This document shows, piece by piece, positions 46,625 to 55,485 of a DNA stretch of 64,000 bases (its first letter is position 1; each line of letters opens with the position of its first letter). Origin of the DNA: Ordospora colligata OC4 (Eukaryota; Microsporidia; Ordosporidae). The translations under genes were made by a program, and so were the position numbers. The stretch lies in contig NW_014575396.1 in the NCBI RefSeq assembly GCF_000803265.1, forward strand, positions 1 through 64,000. The letters are read 5' to 3'. Below the pieces are notes generated by a model. That model was not told the origin of the DNA, made no database searches, and was given only the letters and a program-made list of their open reading frames with translations.

Positions 46625-46941
46625 ATGGATAATAGGATTATTGAGAAGAGCATCAGAGATGCATTAGAGAAAAGATTCAGGCATTCATGCATGGAAATCA
46701 CAAACACATCGCCAGATCATAAAGGCCACCTGGATTCTTCAAAAACAAATACAGCAGAAACACACTTTTCTATCAAAATAAAGTCAGAAACATTCAATCA
46801 AATGGTAAGTCAAAATTATTGTAACTTAAGAAAATATCAGATAGGCATAGACTTGTTCATACTGCATTGGATGATGCATTTGAGAACGGATTACATGCGA
46901 TTGAAATAGACTGCGAGTCTGATTATAGCCAGTCGAACTAG
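46625..46941 (+). CDS. BolA-family protein, spliced (exons 46625-46804 and 46831-46941)
   Basis: Exon 1 encodes 60 residues that open a BolA domain (SIRDALEKRF, MEITNTSPDHKGH, ETHFSIKIKSETF). Read unspliced, the frame then loses all family resemblance. Removing GTAAGT...TAACTTAAG (46805-46830) joins ...ETFNQM to KISDRHRLVHTALDD and FENGLHAIEI, exactly the BolA C-terminus, with the usual seven residues between F and RHRLV. The product is 96 aa. BolA proteins partner with monothiol glutaredoxins in Fe-S and iron handling, which fits the mtHsp70 and Atm1-like genes here. The retained-intron product would be 94 aa with a scrambled end. Confidence 0.88.
46805..46830 (+). other. 26-nt spliceosomal intron in the BolA gene
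   Basis: 5' splice site GTAAGT, branch-like TAAC and 3' TTAAG directly after it, 26 nt in all. This form, with the branch A a few bases from the acceptor, is that reported for short microsporidian introns. The length is not a multiple of three and no in-frame stop lies within it. Confidence 0.85.
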
Positions 46942-47088
46942 TAATCAATCAGATGTTTATAAATGACATGATAGGAATTCCAAAGTCAATCTAATTATTC
47001 CTGATTGCTGATTAATTGCTTCATTTATAGCAATTAGGTTCATTTTAGTAAAAAGAACATAATTCTTTATTACATTATATTTAAATAG

Positions 47089-47865
47089 ATGCATTTATAC
47101 AACTTCATGCTGTTGAAATTGTTGTTCATCCTCGCTGCTGCTAGAGGTACAGAAGTCCCAGATATATGTGGAAAGGCCGGTCTCATTGTTCTGAACTTTA
47201 CAGAAGGGCCTGTTGCCGGTGTTACTGACAAGATCCTGAACACAATGAAGGACCTGGATGTAAAGGGTATGTTTACATTTACTGTGAACCAGCGTGTAAC
47301 TGGAAATGTCAAGAACCTATATCAGAGAGCATGGGAAGAAGGACACACGGTCGGGCTCAGACTCAATCCAAGCTTGGACAGTGATTATGGCGCAATGAAT
47401 CGTGATTCCATGGAGCAGCTTGTAAAGGAAGAACTCGATACGATTGACGGTCTTTCACACTCAGAGATCAGATATGCAACTCTTCCAGTCAATGGAGGCG
47501 AAGTAAACTCTGAAATGTACGATGTGTTGACTGAGAACGGAGTTCTTCCTGTTGGATACACATTCTGCCCATATGATTACGATGGGAAGGAAATCGAGAA
47601 TTTCGAAGACCTGATCGATAATTCAAACCCAAATAACCACTCATTCATCGTTATGATGCATGATGGGATGGAAGCCGATACGTCACGCTTGGAGCAGATG
47701 GTGCAGATAGGTAGAGACCGTGGATATACGTTTGTAAATATGGATGAATGTCTCAAAGGATACAAAGGCGCACCTGGCGAGCCAGAGCTCAAACTCCGAG
47801 GAAAGGGTGTTGAAAGCATCGCAAGCTTCATGCCATTCATCTTGCTTTTGGCAAGACTCTTGTAA
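47089..47865 (+). CDS. Polysaccharide (chitin) deacetylase-like surface protein, probably inactive
   Basis: 258-aa secreted protein: signal peptide ([20 protein letters not shown]), NodB-like domain, and a C-terminal hydrophobic stretch ([16 protein letters not shown]) suitable for GPI anchoring. It has the size and layout of the E. cuniculi deacetylase-like protein, a developmentally expressed wall protein whose structure has been reported and which lacked deacetylase activity. Here too the catalytic TFDDGP motif has become NFTEGP and the HxxxH metal motif is gone ([10 protein letters not shown]). The promoter is AT-rich with no CCC element. A later ATG (47107) would also leave a signal peptide. 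Confidence 0.85.
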   Translation: MHLYNFMLLKLLFILAAARGTEVPDICGKAGLIVLNFTEGPVAGVTDKILNTMKDLDVKGMFTFTVNQRVTGNVKNLYQRAWEEGHTVGLRLNPSLDSDYGAMNRDSMEQLVKEELDTIDGLSHSEIRYATLPVNGGEVNSEMYDVLTENGVLPVGYTFCPYDYDGKEIENFEDLIDNSNPNNHSFIVMMHDGMEADTSRLEQMVQIGRDRGYTFVNMDECLKGYKGAPGEPELKLRGKGVESIASFMPFILLLARLL

Positions 47866-48013
47866 GCTAGTAAATAAATATGCTTTAATAGAACAATGAA
47901 ATTATAAATGATATCTACGCCATATCAGTGTGATTAGATGACACAGTGCGTTAGAACCTTTGTAATCAGTTTCAAGCTATTCTAAAATAAGTCTCAGGTA
48001 GTGCATTTCGACA

Positions 48014-48712
48014 ATGGTTCATTTGAACAGTCATACTAATATTGTAGTGCAACAAGAAGGCAGAGCAGGCACATGCATGATCAATCATTCAGAGTGCTGC
48101 AAATGTCAGGATCATTATGCACCCTATTCTTCAGAACCTGTTCAATGCAACAATACAATGCCTGAAGCAATTCTTATGACGCCTCATCTGTCTGCTTCTC
48201 CTATCCATTGTGATACCGAATGCAAATGCTTATGTACTTATAAATCAATGGATTCACAATGCATCAATACTACAAGTAGCACATATTGTCTTCAATTCAT
48301 ATGTATGCTTTGTTACACATGCACAGGCAAATCATTCTCAGTTATGATTCACAGTCAGGTACTATTTAAGGAATTCTTGATGTTCCCAATGCACATCCTA
48401 CACATCGGTTCTGTTTACATAAGAAGATATATCAGCCACATCCAAAAGCCAATCTCGCCAGAGTCATTCACCAAGATATACCTTGTATGCTGTGTCCTTG
48501 CTGCAAAATACATCGACGACACCAGAATATTCAATGATTTCATTGTGCAAAAGTGGAGATTCGCAATCAAAGATATCAATCGCATTGAAATCTCAATTTT
48601 AAGACTGCTCAAGTTCAATCTCGATGTTGATCCAGATGTAATTTACTCTTATGTACGGCCAGGCACTTCTCTATACAATTATAAACAGCACAATCGATAT
48701 CAAATGCATTAG
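48014..48712 (+). CDS. PHO80-type cyclin with a Cys-rich N-terminus
   Basis: 232-aa protein. The C-terminal half is a cyclin box of the Pho80/PCL type: FPMHILHIGSVYIRRYI, SFTKIYLVCCVLAAKYIDD, ISILRLLKFNLDVDPDVIY. The first 105 residues contain about 14 cysteines (ECCKCQDH, CDTECKCLCTYK, CMLCYTCTGK) in no pattern I recognise. Pho80-type cyclins activate Pho85-like kinases in nutrient control. No CCC motif precedes the ATG at 48014, so a later start (for example the Met before LCYTCTGK) cannot be excluded. It converges on the next gene with 13 bp between stops. Confidence 0.75.
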   Translation: MVHLNSHTNIVVQQEGRAGTCMINHSECCKCQDHYAPYSSEPVQCNNTMPEAILMTPHLSASPIHCDTECKCLCTYKSMDSQCINTTSSTYCLQFICMLCYTCTGKSFSVMIHSQVLFKEFLMFPMHILHIGSVYIRRYISHIQKPISPESFTKIYLVCCVLAAKYIDDTRIFNDFIVQKWRFAIKDINRIEISILRLLKFNLDVDPDVIYSYVRPGTSLYNYKQHNRYQMH

Positions 48713-48725
48713 TAAAACATTCTCA

Positions 48726-49676
48726 TCAATCACTTCTTGTATCAAAACCTTTGCTATATTCATTCAAAAAACATCTATTATTCTGATTGTTTCTGCTGCA
48801 TTCATTTGTACCGTCATTCTTTGTATTTCTTGATGAGCTTAGATGCAACGGCAGCATCAGCTTGCAATTGGAACAGAATTGCTTGTTGTCGTCATCAGCA
48901 TTATAGTATCCAGGATACGGCACATAAGAAAGACAAAAATTGCTGCTTTGACTCTCTACAAATTTACATCCTTCATGCATCGGCTCCTTAATCCCAACCC
49001 CATTCACATGGTGATTGAACTCAGGACTGAAGAAGTACCTGTTCATCAAAAACTCTATGTCTACGGCCCATCCATTATATGGACCTGAGTAGTTGCTTGC
49101 ATAGTGCTTAGCGCCATCAATGCCTAGTAATTGGAACGCATCTCTTATCCATGAAAGCGCAAAGTTGAAATCCTCGTCCTTATCCTGAATGTATGTGCTC
49201 TTAAGGCACTGATTAGCGATGTAAACAAATTTGTCCAATGCAAGAAAAAACTCTTTAAGAAGATTGCCTTTATCAGAGCAAATGCACTGTCCTGTACTGC
49301 AGCTCCTTTCATGCATAGCATCGATTGAGAGTCTGTAATGATGCTTAGCAAGTCCACGGCCGAATTCTCGAGCCCAGCGACTGTTTACGACTTCAAAATG
49401 ATCAGTATTCTTTATATCATTCAAACAGCTCTTATCATGACGATCCTCATCTTGGCCTATGCTTTTTGTGCTTACGGATTCTGAATCATCTCCAATATGG
49501 CTTGAGGCACATATATGTTCTTCATGGCTCTTGGAACTCATATTTATACAATCACCATCTTCATGATGAGCATGACTTTCGTTATTCTTGCTGCATACTT
49601 TGTTTCCAATTCCACCCTCCTCAATGCACAATGACTTCCATAGACTCTTGGAATCTTCCTTATCTGCTTCCTGCAT
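48726..49676 (-). CDS. Unidentified acidic, His/Cys-containing protein
   Basis: 316-aa protein that I do not recognise. The N-terminal 95 residues are hydrophilic, acidic and Ser/His-rich (ESHAHHEDGD, SHEEHICASSH). A central helical part (LLKEFFLALDKFVYIANQCL, FALSWIRDAFQLLGIDG) precedes a Cys-containing end (FCSNCKLMLPLH). No signal peptide or membrane segment is present. The start at 49676 is supported by CCCTTT directly upstream. Confidence 0.6.
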   Translation of the reverse strand: MQEADKEDSKSLWKSLCIEEGGIGNKVCSKNNESHAHHEDGDCINMSSKSHEEHICASSHIGDDSESVSTKSIGQDEDRHDKSCLNDIKNTDHFEVVNSRWAREFGRGLAKHHYRLSIDAMHERSCSTGQCICSDKGNLLKEFFLALDKFVYIANQCLKSTYIQDKDEDFNFALSWIRDAFQLLGIDGAKHYASNYSGPYNGWAVDIEFLMNRYFFSPEFNHHVNGVGIKEPMHEGCKFVESQSSNFCLSYVPYPGYYNADDDNKQFCSNCKLMLPLHLSSSRNTKNDGTNECSRNNQNNRCFLNEYSKGFDTRSD

Positions 49677-49728
49677 AAAGGGCTATGCATATCTGCTTTG
49701 GAAGTTGCATGGCATCATAACCCATTCC

Positions 49729-49902
49729 ATGGATATCAGGCAATCATTCATCAACAGCAGAAAGACATCAACAGCACAGAATGAAACACCTGATGAATCA
49801 TTAGAAGAAGAATACTACAAGTGGAAGATAAGATGCTTGAGAAGAAGACTAAGAGACATTAGGAACGAAATACAAAAAATGTCAAATCTCCATTCATTAT
49901 AA
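49729..49902 (+). CDS. Small coiled-coil protein, unknown
   Basis: 57-aa ORF. The ATG at 49729 follows CCCATTCC, the start signal seen at most genes here. The second half is a strongly basic predicted coiled coil (EEYYKWKIRCLRRRLRDIRN), resembling short subunits of chromatin or kinetochore complexes. No family can be named. It is divergent from the unknown protein at 48726-49676, 52 bp between starts. The longer open frame upstream runs antisense to that gene and is discounted. Confidence 0.5.
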   Translation: MDIRQSFINSRKTSTAQNETPDESLEEEYYKWKIRCLRRRLRDIRNEIQKMSNLHSL

Positions 49903-49973
49903 CTTAGTAATCATTCACAGTTTAATAAGTAGTAGAGTAAATGAACTTAGTTCAAATAAATAAATACAACGAA

Positions 49974-51134
49974 TCACTCAAATTTATTAATATCCATGAA
50001 TCTTTGCATTTCTTTGTCGTCTACAGCCTGTCTGGAGGATTGATATTCAGCAACAAACTTCTGGATCACACTGATACACTTTTCTTTCATGTCCCTGCTG
50101 GAAATATTACCAGAAAGATATCCAGAGCGGTACGCCTCAAGTTCATCATCTTCTTGTAAGAAGTATCTCAGATACTCAAAAGGAACATCTACACTGATGT
50201 CTCCTCCCATTTCCTTGTGCTCCTTCATTGTTTTTCTTCCTCCTGAGTATGCATATGTCGTGATTTTCTTTCGTATGTTTTCAGGCGTGTCATCAAGTGA
50301 TATCGAGCTATTCTGATCGCTTGCAGACATTTTCTTGTTCACACCTTTCAGGTCTGGCAGAAGCGATACATAAATTGATGAAGGTTTCATTTCCCCAAGA
50401 ACCCTTGCCTTGTCTCTTGCAAGCCTGAAATAAGGGTCCTGGTCAACAGCAGCAGGAATCAAACACATACTATTATTTTCTATAAACTTAAAAGAGCTAG
50501 CAAAGCATGGCGCAATCTCTTTTGGAGGGAATCCAATCTGCCCTATACTGCTACTCATATCAAACCCAAAAACCTTGAATGCCTCATTTAGGTTGATTGA
50601 TCTTGAGATTTTGAGCACATTCTGTTCAAAGTGGTGCGAGGACTCAATGTTTGTGAAAATGTATGTAAGGTCAGGATCAAACCCAAACGCTATGATGTCC
50701 TTGATATTCTCTCTTGCATAATAAATGGCATCTTCCATCTTCATCCCTTTCCACAGGAACTTTTCATCATCTGTCATTTGTATCACAAGCTTTATTCTGA
50801 ATGTGTCCTGTAGATACTTGCACAGAAGCAGTGGAATTGCATGTCCAATGTGCATTGCTTTCGAGCTGGGACCTCGTCCAGTGTATAGATAGAATGGCTT
50901 ACCATCAGCTACCTGTTTGAGAAGCAATCCAAAGTCTCTATGAGCAAAAACAATGCCTCTCCGAAAGAAATAGTGTGCAGGTTTGCCTGTGAGTGCTTCC
51001 AAGCGATCCACAAGAGCGTTACTAAGCTCCTCACATCCGAACTGATTAATGACTTTTCCATAGTCGATGCCTACGGGAGACTCTCCGGTTGACATCACCT
51101 CTACATTCCAAGGTGTTATGTTTTGGTTTTCCAT
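49974..51134 (-). CDS. WRS1: Tryptophanyl-tRNA synthetase, cytosolic type
   Basis: 386-aa class I synthetase. The ATP-binding HIGH-type motif is PSSKAMHIGHAIP, the KMSKS-type motif is KKMSASDQ, and the eukaryotic/archaeal TrpRS core includes FLYTGRGP-like YLYTGRGPSS, QMTDDEKFLWKG and IPAAVDQDPYFRLARD. The start at 51134 has CCCTGC directly upstream; 66 codons of open frame beyond it are not conserved and run toward the Hsp70 promoter. Length is normal for eukaryotic TrpRS lacking the WHEP domain. Confidence 0.95.
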   Translation of the reverse strand: MENQNITPWNVEVMSTGESPVGIDYGKVINQFGCEELSNALVDRLEALTGKPAHYFFRRGIVFAHRDFGLLLKQVADGKPFYLYTGRGPSSKAMHIGHAIPLLLCKYLQDTFRIKLVIQMTDDEKFLWKGMKMEDAIYYARENIKDIIAFGFDPDLTYIFTNIESSHHFEQNVLKISRSINLNEAFKVFGFDMSSSIGQIGFPPKEIAPCFASSFKFIENNSMCLIPAAVDQDPYFRLARDKARVLGEMKPSSIYVSLLPDLKGVNKKMSASDQNSSISLDDTPENIRKKITTYAYSGGRKTMKEHKEMGGDISVDVPFEYLRYFLQEDDELEAYRSGYLSGNISSRDMKEKCISVIQKFVAEYQSSRQAVDDKEMQRFMDINKFE

Positions 51135-51243
51135 GCAGGGTTTATCACTTATTAATTTCATGTGCCTGTTCATGCAATAATGCAATGCTATAAAATATTC
51201 AATGAAGAATATCATGCAATGAAAATAACCGCTAATCCATCGT

Positions 51244-53007
51244 ATGGAAAATAAAAGCATGCAGAACAGAAGTGTTGCGCCTGTGATTCTTGGAATAGAT
51301 CTCGGCACTACAAATTCATGCGCTTCTATCATGAGAGGTGGTGAGCCGATGATTATTGACAGTACGGAAGGAGGACGTACAACACCGTCGGTTGTGCATG
51401 TGTCTGGCGATGATATAATTGTTGGAGATCAGGCAAAGAGCAAGATGTTGACGCATCCAAAGCAAACGGTTTATGCAGCAAAAAGATTGATTGGGAGGAA
51501 GTTTGATGATGATGAGGTGAAGAAGTACGTGAAGGATTTGCCATATGACACTACATCACACTGTAATGGAGATGTATGGATAAAGATCGACGGGAAGAAG
51601 TACTCACCTGCACAGATGGGTGCTTTTGTACTTTCCAAGCTGAAAATGAGTGCTGAAGCGTTTCTAAACCATCCGATAACAAAATCTGTAATAACTGTTC
51701 CTGCATATTTCAACGATAGTCAGCGACAGGCAACGAAGGATGCAGGCAGGATAGCCGGTCTGGATGTTGTCAGAGTTATTAATGAGCCAACAGCAGCAGC
51801 ATTGGCTTATGGCCTTGACAAGTCAGCTAGAGGGAATGTTGCAGTGTATGACCTAGGAGGAGGCACATTTGATATTTCTATACTTGAGCTTAGCGATGGA
51901 GTGTTTCATGTGAAGGCCACAAATGGAGACACGTTTCTTGGAGGTGAGGATTTTGACAATGAGATAGTAAAGGTTATTCTTGAGGACTTCAAGAGAAAGG
52001 AGGGGATTGACTTGAGTGAAGATATCAATGCAATGGCAAGAATAAAAGAAGGTTCTGAGAAGGTTAAGAAGGATCTGTCAACAGTTAATGTATCACGGGT
52101 GGACATTCCATACATATGTAATGGGGATAATGGGCCTGTGCATCTATCTAAGGTTTTTTTTAGAGACGAGCTGGAGACAATTGTCAAGAAGATTGTTGAG
52201 AGGACAATTCTTCCGTGTAAGAAGGCACTGTCTGATGCAAAGATGGAAAAGTCTGACATTAAGCATGTTATTCTTGTGGGAGGGATGACGAGGATGCCAT
52301 ATGTTAGGAAGATTGTGAAGGAGATATTTGGGATAGATCCATCGACAGACATCAATCCGGATGAGGCTGTTGCTAAAGGCGCAGCACTACAAGGGGGTGT
52401 TTTGCGTGGGGAAGTTGGTGATGTGCTGCTTCTTGATGTAGTGCCACTGAGTCTTGGGATTGAGCTTCTTGGGGGTGTATTTAGTAAGGTAGTGAACAGG
52501 AATACAACAACTCCGTTTAAGGAGACGCAGGTATTTTCAACATCTGAGGACAATCAAACAGAAGTGGATATTAGAGTGTATCAAGGAGAAAGGATGATGG
52601 TGGCAGACAACAAGTATCTTGGACAGATTAAACTTAAGAACATCCGTGCTATGCCCAAAGGTGCACCAAAGATCGAGGTAACATTTGAATCAGATGCGAA
52701 TGGAATATACAAGGTGACTGCACAGGACGGGATTACAAAGGAGCCGCAGTCATTAGAAATAATTCCATCGAGTGGATTAACAGTGGATGAAATAGAGCGA
52801 ATGGTGAAAGAAGGAATTGATTTTTGTGAAGCAGATGAGAAGAAGAGGAAGAAAGCAGAGTTTGCAGTGATGGCAAGAGAGCGTATTGAGCATTATAGCA
52901 AGAAAGAGAGCACTAGAGAGGAATCAGAGAAGCTTAGAGAGATGATTGAGGGAGACTTTGAGCTGGAAGATGCTGAAGGGAAGCTTGAATGGCTGAAGAA
53001 GAGATGA
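51244..53007 (+). CDS. Mitochondrial-type Hsp70 (mitosomal chaperone)
   Basis: 587-aa DnaK/Ssc1-type Hsp70. ATPase motifs are GIDLGTTNSC, NEPTAAALAYGLDK, DLGGGTFDIS and the VGGMTRMP segment. The substrate domain begins LLDVVPLSLGIELLGG. The sequence is of the bacterial/mitochondrial class, not the cytosolic EEVD-ending class; it stops at LKKR. Only about 15 residues precede the ATPase domain, so no clear targeting presequence is visible. In microsporidia this chaperone is a mitosome marker that works with Fe-S cluster assembly. The lid is shorter than in Ssc1 (about 650 aa). No CCC motif is upstream. Confidence 0.95.
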   Translation: MENKSMQNRSVAPVILGIDLGTTNSCASIMRGGEPMIIDSTEGGRTTPSVVHVSGDDIIVGDQAKSKMLTHPKQTVYAAKRLIGRKFDDDEVKKYVKDLPYDTTSHCNGDVWIKIDGKKYSPAQMGAFVLSKLKMSAEAFLNHPITKSVITVPAYFNDSQRQATKDAGRIAGLDVVRVINEPTAAALAYGLDKSARGNVAVYDLGGGTFDISILELSDGVFHVKATNGDTFLGGEDFDNEIVKVILEDFKRKEGIDLSEDINAMARIKEGSEKVKKDLSTVNVSRVDIPYICNGDNGPVHLSKVFFRDELETIVKKIVERTILPCKKALSDAKMEKSDIKHVILVGGMTRMPYVRKIVKEIFGIDPSTDINPDEAVAKGAALQGGVLRGEVGDVLLLDVVPLSLGIELLGGVFSKVVNRNTTTPFKETQVFSTSEDNQTEVDIRVYQGERMMVADNKYLGQIKLKNIRAMPKGAPKIEVTFESDANGIYKVTAQDGITKEPQSLEIIPSSGLTVDEIERMVKEGIDFCEADEKKRKKAEFAVMARERIEHYSKKESTREESEKLREMIEGDFELEDAEGKLEWLKKR

Positions 53008-53107
53008 TGTGTCAGGTTTGTTTGTTGAGCAGCTGATGAAGGTGAAACGAAGGATGATATGAAAAACATATGATAAAATGAAGGAACCCCGAGAAAACAA
53101 AGTGTTT

Positions 53108-53860
53108 ATGAGTAAGAATTTTAACAAGGAAGTGAAGGAGTTGTGCTTACAGGAGAGAAACAATAGATGTGTTGATTGCTCGGCGCCTAGTCCGCCTTGG
53201 GCGTCTGTAACGCACGGTGTGTTTATATGTTTTGATTGTGCAAGCATTCACCGATCGCTTGGAGTGGAAATGAGCTTTGTGAAGAGTGTGAATCTTGATG
53301 GTTGGGATAAGAGGGAATACTTGTGCATGAAGAAAGGAACAAATGAGAGGTTTAAGGCGTATATTGAGAAGCATAATCTTGTAGGAAAGGAAGCGAGGGA
53401 TGTGTATGGCAGTAATGCAGTCAAGAAGTATGCTAATGAGATCAAGGAAGCTGTTGCACAAGAGATGGGACCCTCAGTGATTCATGAGCCTAATAGTGGA
53501 AAGATCAAGAGTAATGATGAAAATAAAGAGAGTATGACATCAAGAAAGGCATCAGAGCCGATTTACAAGGTTAGGGCCGGAGAGGATGAATGTGCAGCTA
53601 ATAGTAGTACAAGCTCGCTTCAGGAGTCGATTACATCGTCATTGAGTACGATGGGAAGTGTGATTTTTTCAGGTGCAAAGGCAATAAAAAACAAGACAGT
53701 AGAGCATGGAAGCCTCGTAATGATGTCCATGAAGAATATAATCAAGGACAACTCATCGTCACTCGCATCAATGTTCAAGACAACAGAGTCTACACAGAAG
53801 ATCATGCCTAAGGAGCCCAAGAAACAAAACACATATGAGCAAATAAGCAAATGGGATTGA
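53108..53860 (+). CDS. ArfGAP zinc-finger protein (GCS1-like)
   Basis: 250-aa protein. The ArfGAP domain spans about residues 1-110: zinc finger CVDCSAPSPPWASVTHGVFICFDC (CX2C-X16-CX2C), then the arginine-finger region ASIHRSLGVEMSFVKSVNLDGW. The C-terminal half is Ser/Lys-rich with an amphipathic stretch (SLSTMGSVIFSGAKAIKNKT), as in Gcs1 ALPS-like regions. It stimulates GTP hydrolysis by Arf in COPI or post-Golgi traffic. I prefer the ATG at 53108 by comparison with the family; the ATG at 53078 adds ten residues and contains the CCCC element, which leaves the choice open. Confidence 0.88.
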   Translation: MSKNFNKEVKELCLQERNNRCVDCSAPSPPWASVTHGVFICFDCASIHRSLGVEMSFVKSVNLDGWDKREYLCMKKGTNERFKAYIEKHNLVGKEARDVYGSNAVKKYANEIKEAVAQEMGPSVIHEPNSGKIKSNDENKESMTSRKASEPIYKVRAGEDECAANSSTSSLQESITSSLSTMGSVIFSGAKAIKNKTVEHGSLVMMSMKNIIKDNSSSLASMFKTTESTQKIMPKEPKKQNTYEQISKWD

Positions 53861-53918
53861 AGTAATATAAAGTCATTGAATAAAAAGTTTAATACATTTT
53901 GTGATTGCCATCTCATAT

Positions 53919-54311
53919 TTACTTATGAATTGCACTTAGCAATACCCTTGAGTATCTGTACATCAATAATGCATGAAAACACAATTTACATGCAACTTCC
54001 ACTTTTAAGTTGCGCTTTAATTCAAAAAAGTTCAATGCACTGACTGCACAATCAAATCCTCTTCGCTGAATCTTGTAAACAAACAGCAATACAATGATCA
54101 ATGACACAATGCTCGGACTCAAAAGCTGCATAACAAGCAGTAAACCGAGTATATTCGTTTCGGTTTTCGATAGCTTCTCAAGTCGATAGCTTGCATCGTA
54201 AGAAGACCCCCGTTTATTCTCTGCATTCAGGATCGCATCGATCTTGTGAAATTCAAGTACTGCTAGTAAAGCAGATGCCCCAAGGCACACTAAATTCCCT
54301 ACAAATCCCAT
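53919..54311 (-). CDS. ERV14: Cornichon/ERV14 cargo receptor
   Basis: 130-aa membrane protein with three hydrophobic segments and cornichon hallmarks: an early LEFHKIDAILNAE loop, a middle RLEKLSKTETNILGLLLVMQL, and a C-terminal LNFFELKRNLKVEVACKLCFHALLMYRYSRVL that parallels the Erv14 end (FRxL...K+...KLxFHLLxFFxYLYR). Erv14 loads membrane proteins into COPII vesicles. Start at 54311 has CCCCTG directly upstream. With SVP26 and SEC6, three secretory-route proteins lie in this window. Confidence 0.85.
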   Translation of the reverse strand: MGFVGNLVCLGASALLAVLEFHKIDAILNAENKRGSSYDASYRLEKLSKTETNILGLLLVMQLLSPSIVSLIIVLLFVYKIQRRGFDCAVSALNFFELKRNLKVEVACKLCFHALLMYRYSRVLLSAIHK

Positions 54312-54367
54312 CAGGGGCTCTATTCATTTGATATTCATGATCTACAATTACATTCAAATCAGAATCT

Positions 54368-55252
54368 TTATTGACTAAACACATACCTATGGATGGAATA
54401 CAGAAGACTAAAGATTGTGTTTTCCATGATATCTTCCTCACATTTCTCTAGAAGCCGTCTTCTGTGGTCGATCTTTCCAACTTTGGCCACACCCATGTCC
54501 TTTCCTGCAAGCATCTTCTCTTCCTCACATGCCTTTCCATAGCTCTCAATTCGCTTCAGCATCTCTTCTCCTCCATTATCAACATCTCTGAACTTGAGGC
54601 AGTCAGCCCATGTCTTCTTATGCAAGTTCAGCAGCATCTTCTGCTCAAGCTCGTTTTTCCTGCACGTTATGTTGAACGAGTAATAATGCTTGTTCAGCCC
54701 ATGTATCATAGAAATAAGAGTGGGTGTTTTCAAATGCCCAATGTTCGATGTAACTTGTCGAGGCTCCACTCCAAGTACCCCCATCTGATTGTCAATCAGC
54801 CTGAATGCATCAATCACAACTTTTCCCTTCACACTCTGAATCGGATCAACCACAACAGCCACGGCTCGCTTGCACAGCTTTTCAAAGCTCTGCTGCGTGC
54901 TGATATCAACAGTGCTTAACCAGCATCCAAAGCCCGGATGACTGTGGTACCATCCAACAACAATCTCCTGTCTTCCCGTTGAACTCAGAATCTCCATCAT
55001 TTCCATCTGGAATATGGGATCCACAGACTCCACTGTCACATTCGTACCGCTCTGGGGCATCGCAAACACATCAACAACTTTTACCGTGTACTCGTCAACA
55101 AACTCTCCAAGCATCAGCCCCATAACCTCCAAAGGAATTCCCGCTCTTCCATGTTTAAGCATCTTCAACAATGCAAGCGATGATATTTGCACAGTCTCTG
55201 ACGTATCTGGAGTTGGCTCTCCGTCATCTCCTCCAATAAATCCATTAAACAT
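54368..55252 (-). CDS. RPN11: 26S proteasome deubiquitinase RPN11
   Basis: 294-aa MPN+/JAMM metalloprotease of the 19S lid that removes ubiquitin chains during degradation. Zinc ligands and catalytic residues are intact: Glu50 in [10 protein letters not shown], His103 and His105 in [16 protein letters not shown], Ser113 and Asp116. The C-terminal helices match Rpn11. Start at 55252 has CCCTGAA directly upstream. Length is close to yeast Rpn11 (306 aa). Confidence 0.96.
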   Translation of the reverse strand: MFNGFIGGDDGEPTPDTSETVQISSLALLKMLKHGRAGIPLEVMGLMLGEFVDEYTVKVVDVFAMPQSGTNVTVESVDPIFQMEMMEILSSTGRQEIVVGWYHSHPGFGCWLSTVDISTQQSFEKLCKRAVAVVVDPIQSVKGKVVIDAFRLIDNQMGVLGVEPRQVTSNIGHLKTPTLISMIHGLNKHYYSFNITCRKNELEQKMLLNLHKKTWADCLKFRDVDNGGEEMLKRIESYGKACEEEKMLAGKDMGVAKVGKIDHRRRLLEKCEEDIMENTIFSLLYSIHRYVFSQ

Positions 55253-55275
55253 TTCAGGGTTTCAAGCATCATCAT

Positions 55276-55443
55276 TTATGTTGTTACTTCATTCTCTGCA
55301 TCAATCTCGGTCATAAAGTCCTCAAGCGCAGCTTCTACTTCTTCTACATCATCGACTATTTGCTCATCTCCTGCTCGTATTCCCCTTCCAAGATTCTTGA
55401 TAAACTTTTCATATACCTTCCTGACCTTCTCAATCCCCTGCAT
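55276..55443 (-). CDS. Possible small acidic protein, unknown
   Basis: 55-aa ORF from an ATG at 55443: a basic helix (IEKVRKVYEKFIKNLGRG) followed by an acidic tail (IVDDVEEVEAALEDFMTEID). It sits between RPN11 and the next membrane protein gene, both on the same strand. No CCC motif is upstream. Instead a T-rich tract ending TTTTTGCAG lies about 18 nt before the ATG and looks like a 3' splice site, so this could be the last exon of a gene I cannot complete. Confidence 0.35.
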   Translation of the reverse strand: MQGIEKVRKVYEKFIKNLGRGIRAGDEQIVDDVEEVEAALEDFMTEIDAENEVTT

Positions 55444-55485
55444 CCAATACAAGGTCTGCAAAAACAAAAAACAGACATGCCTTCC

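Noticed and set aside
51906..52553. Long minus-strand ORF opposite mtHsp70
   Set aside because: Ser/Thr-rich shadow of a conserved coding sequence; no family resemblance.
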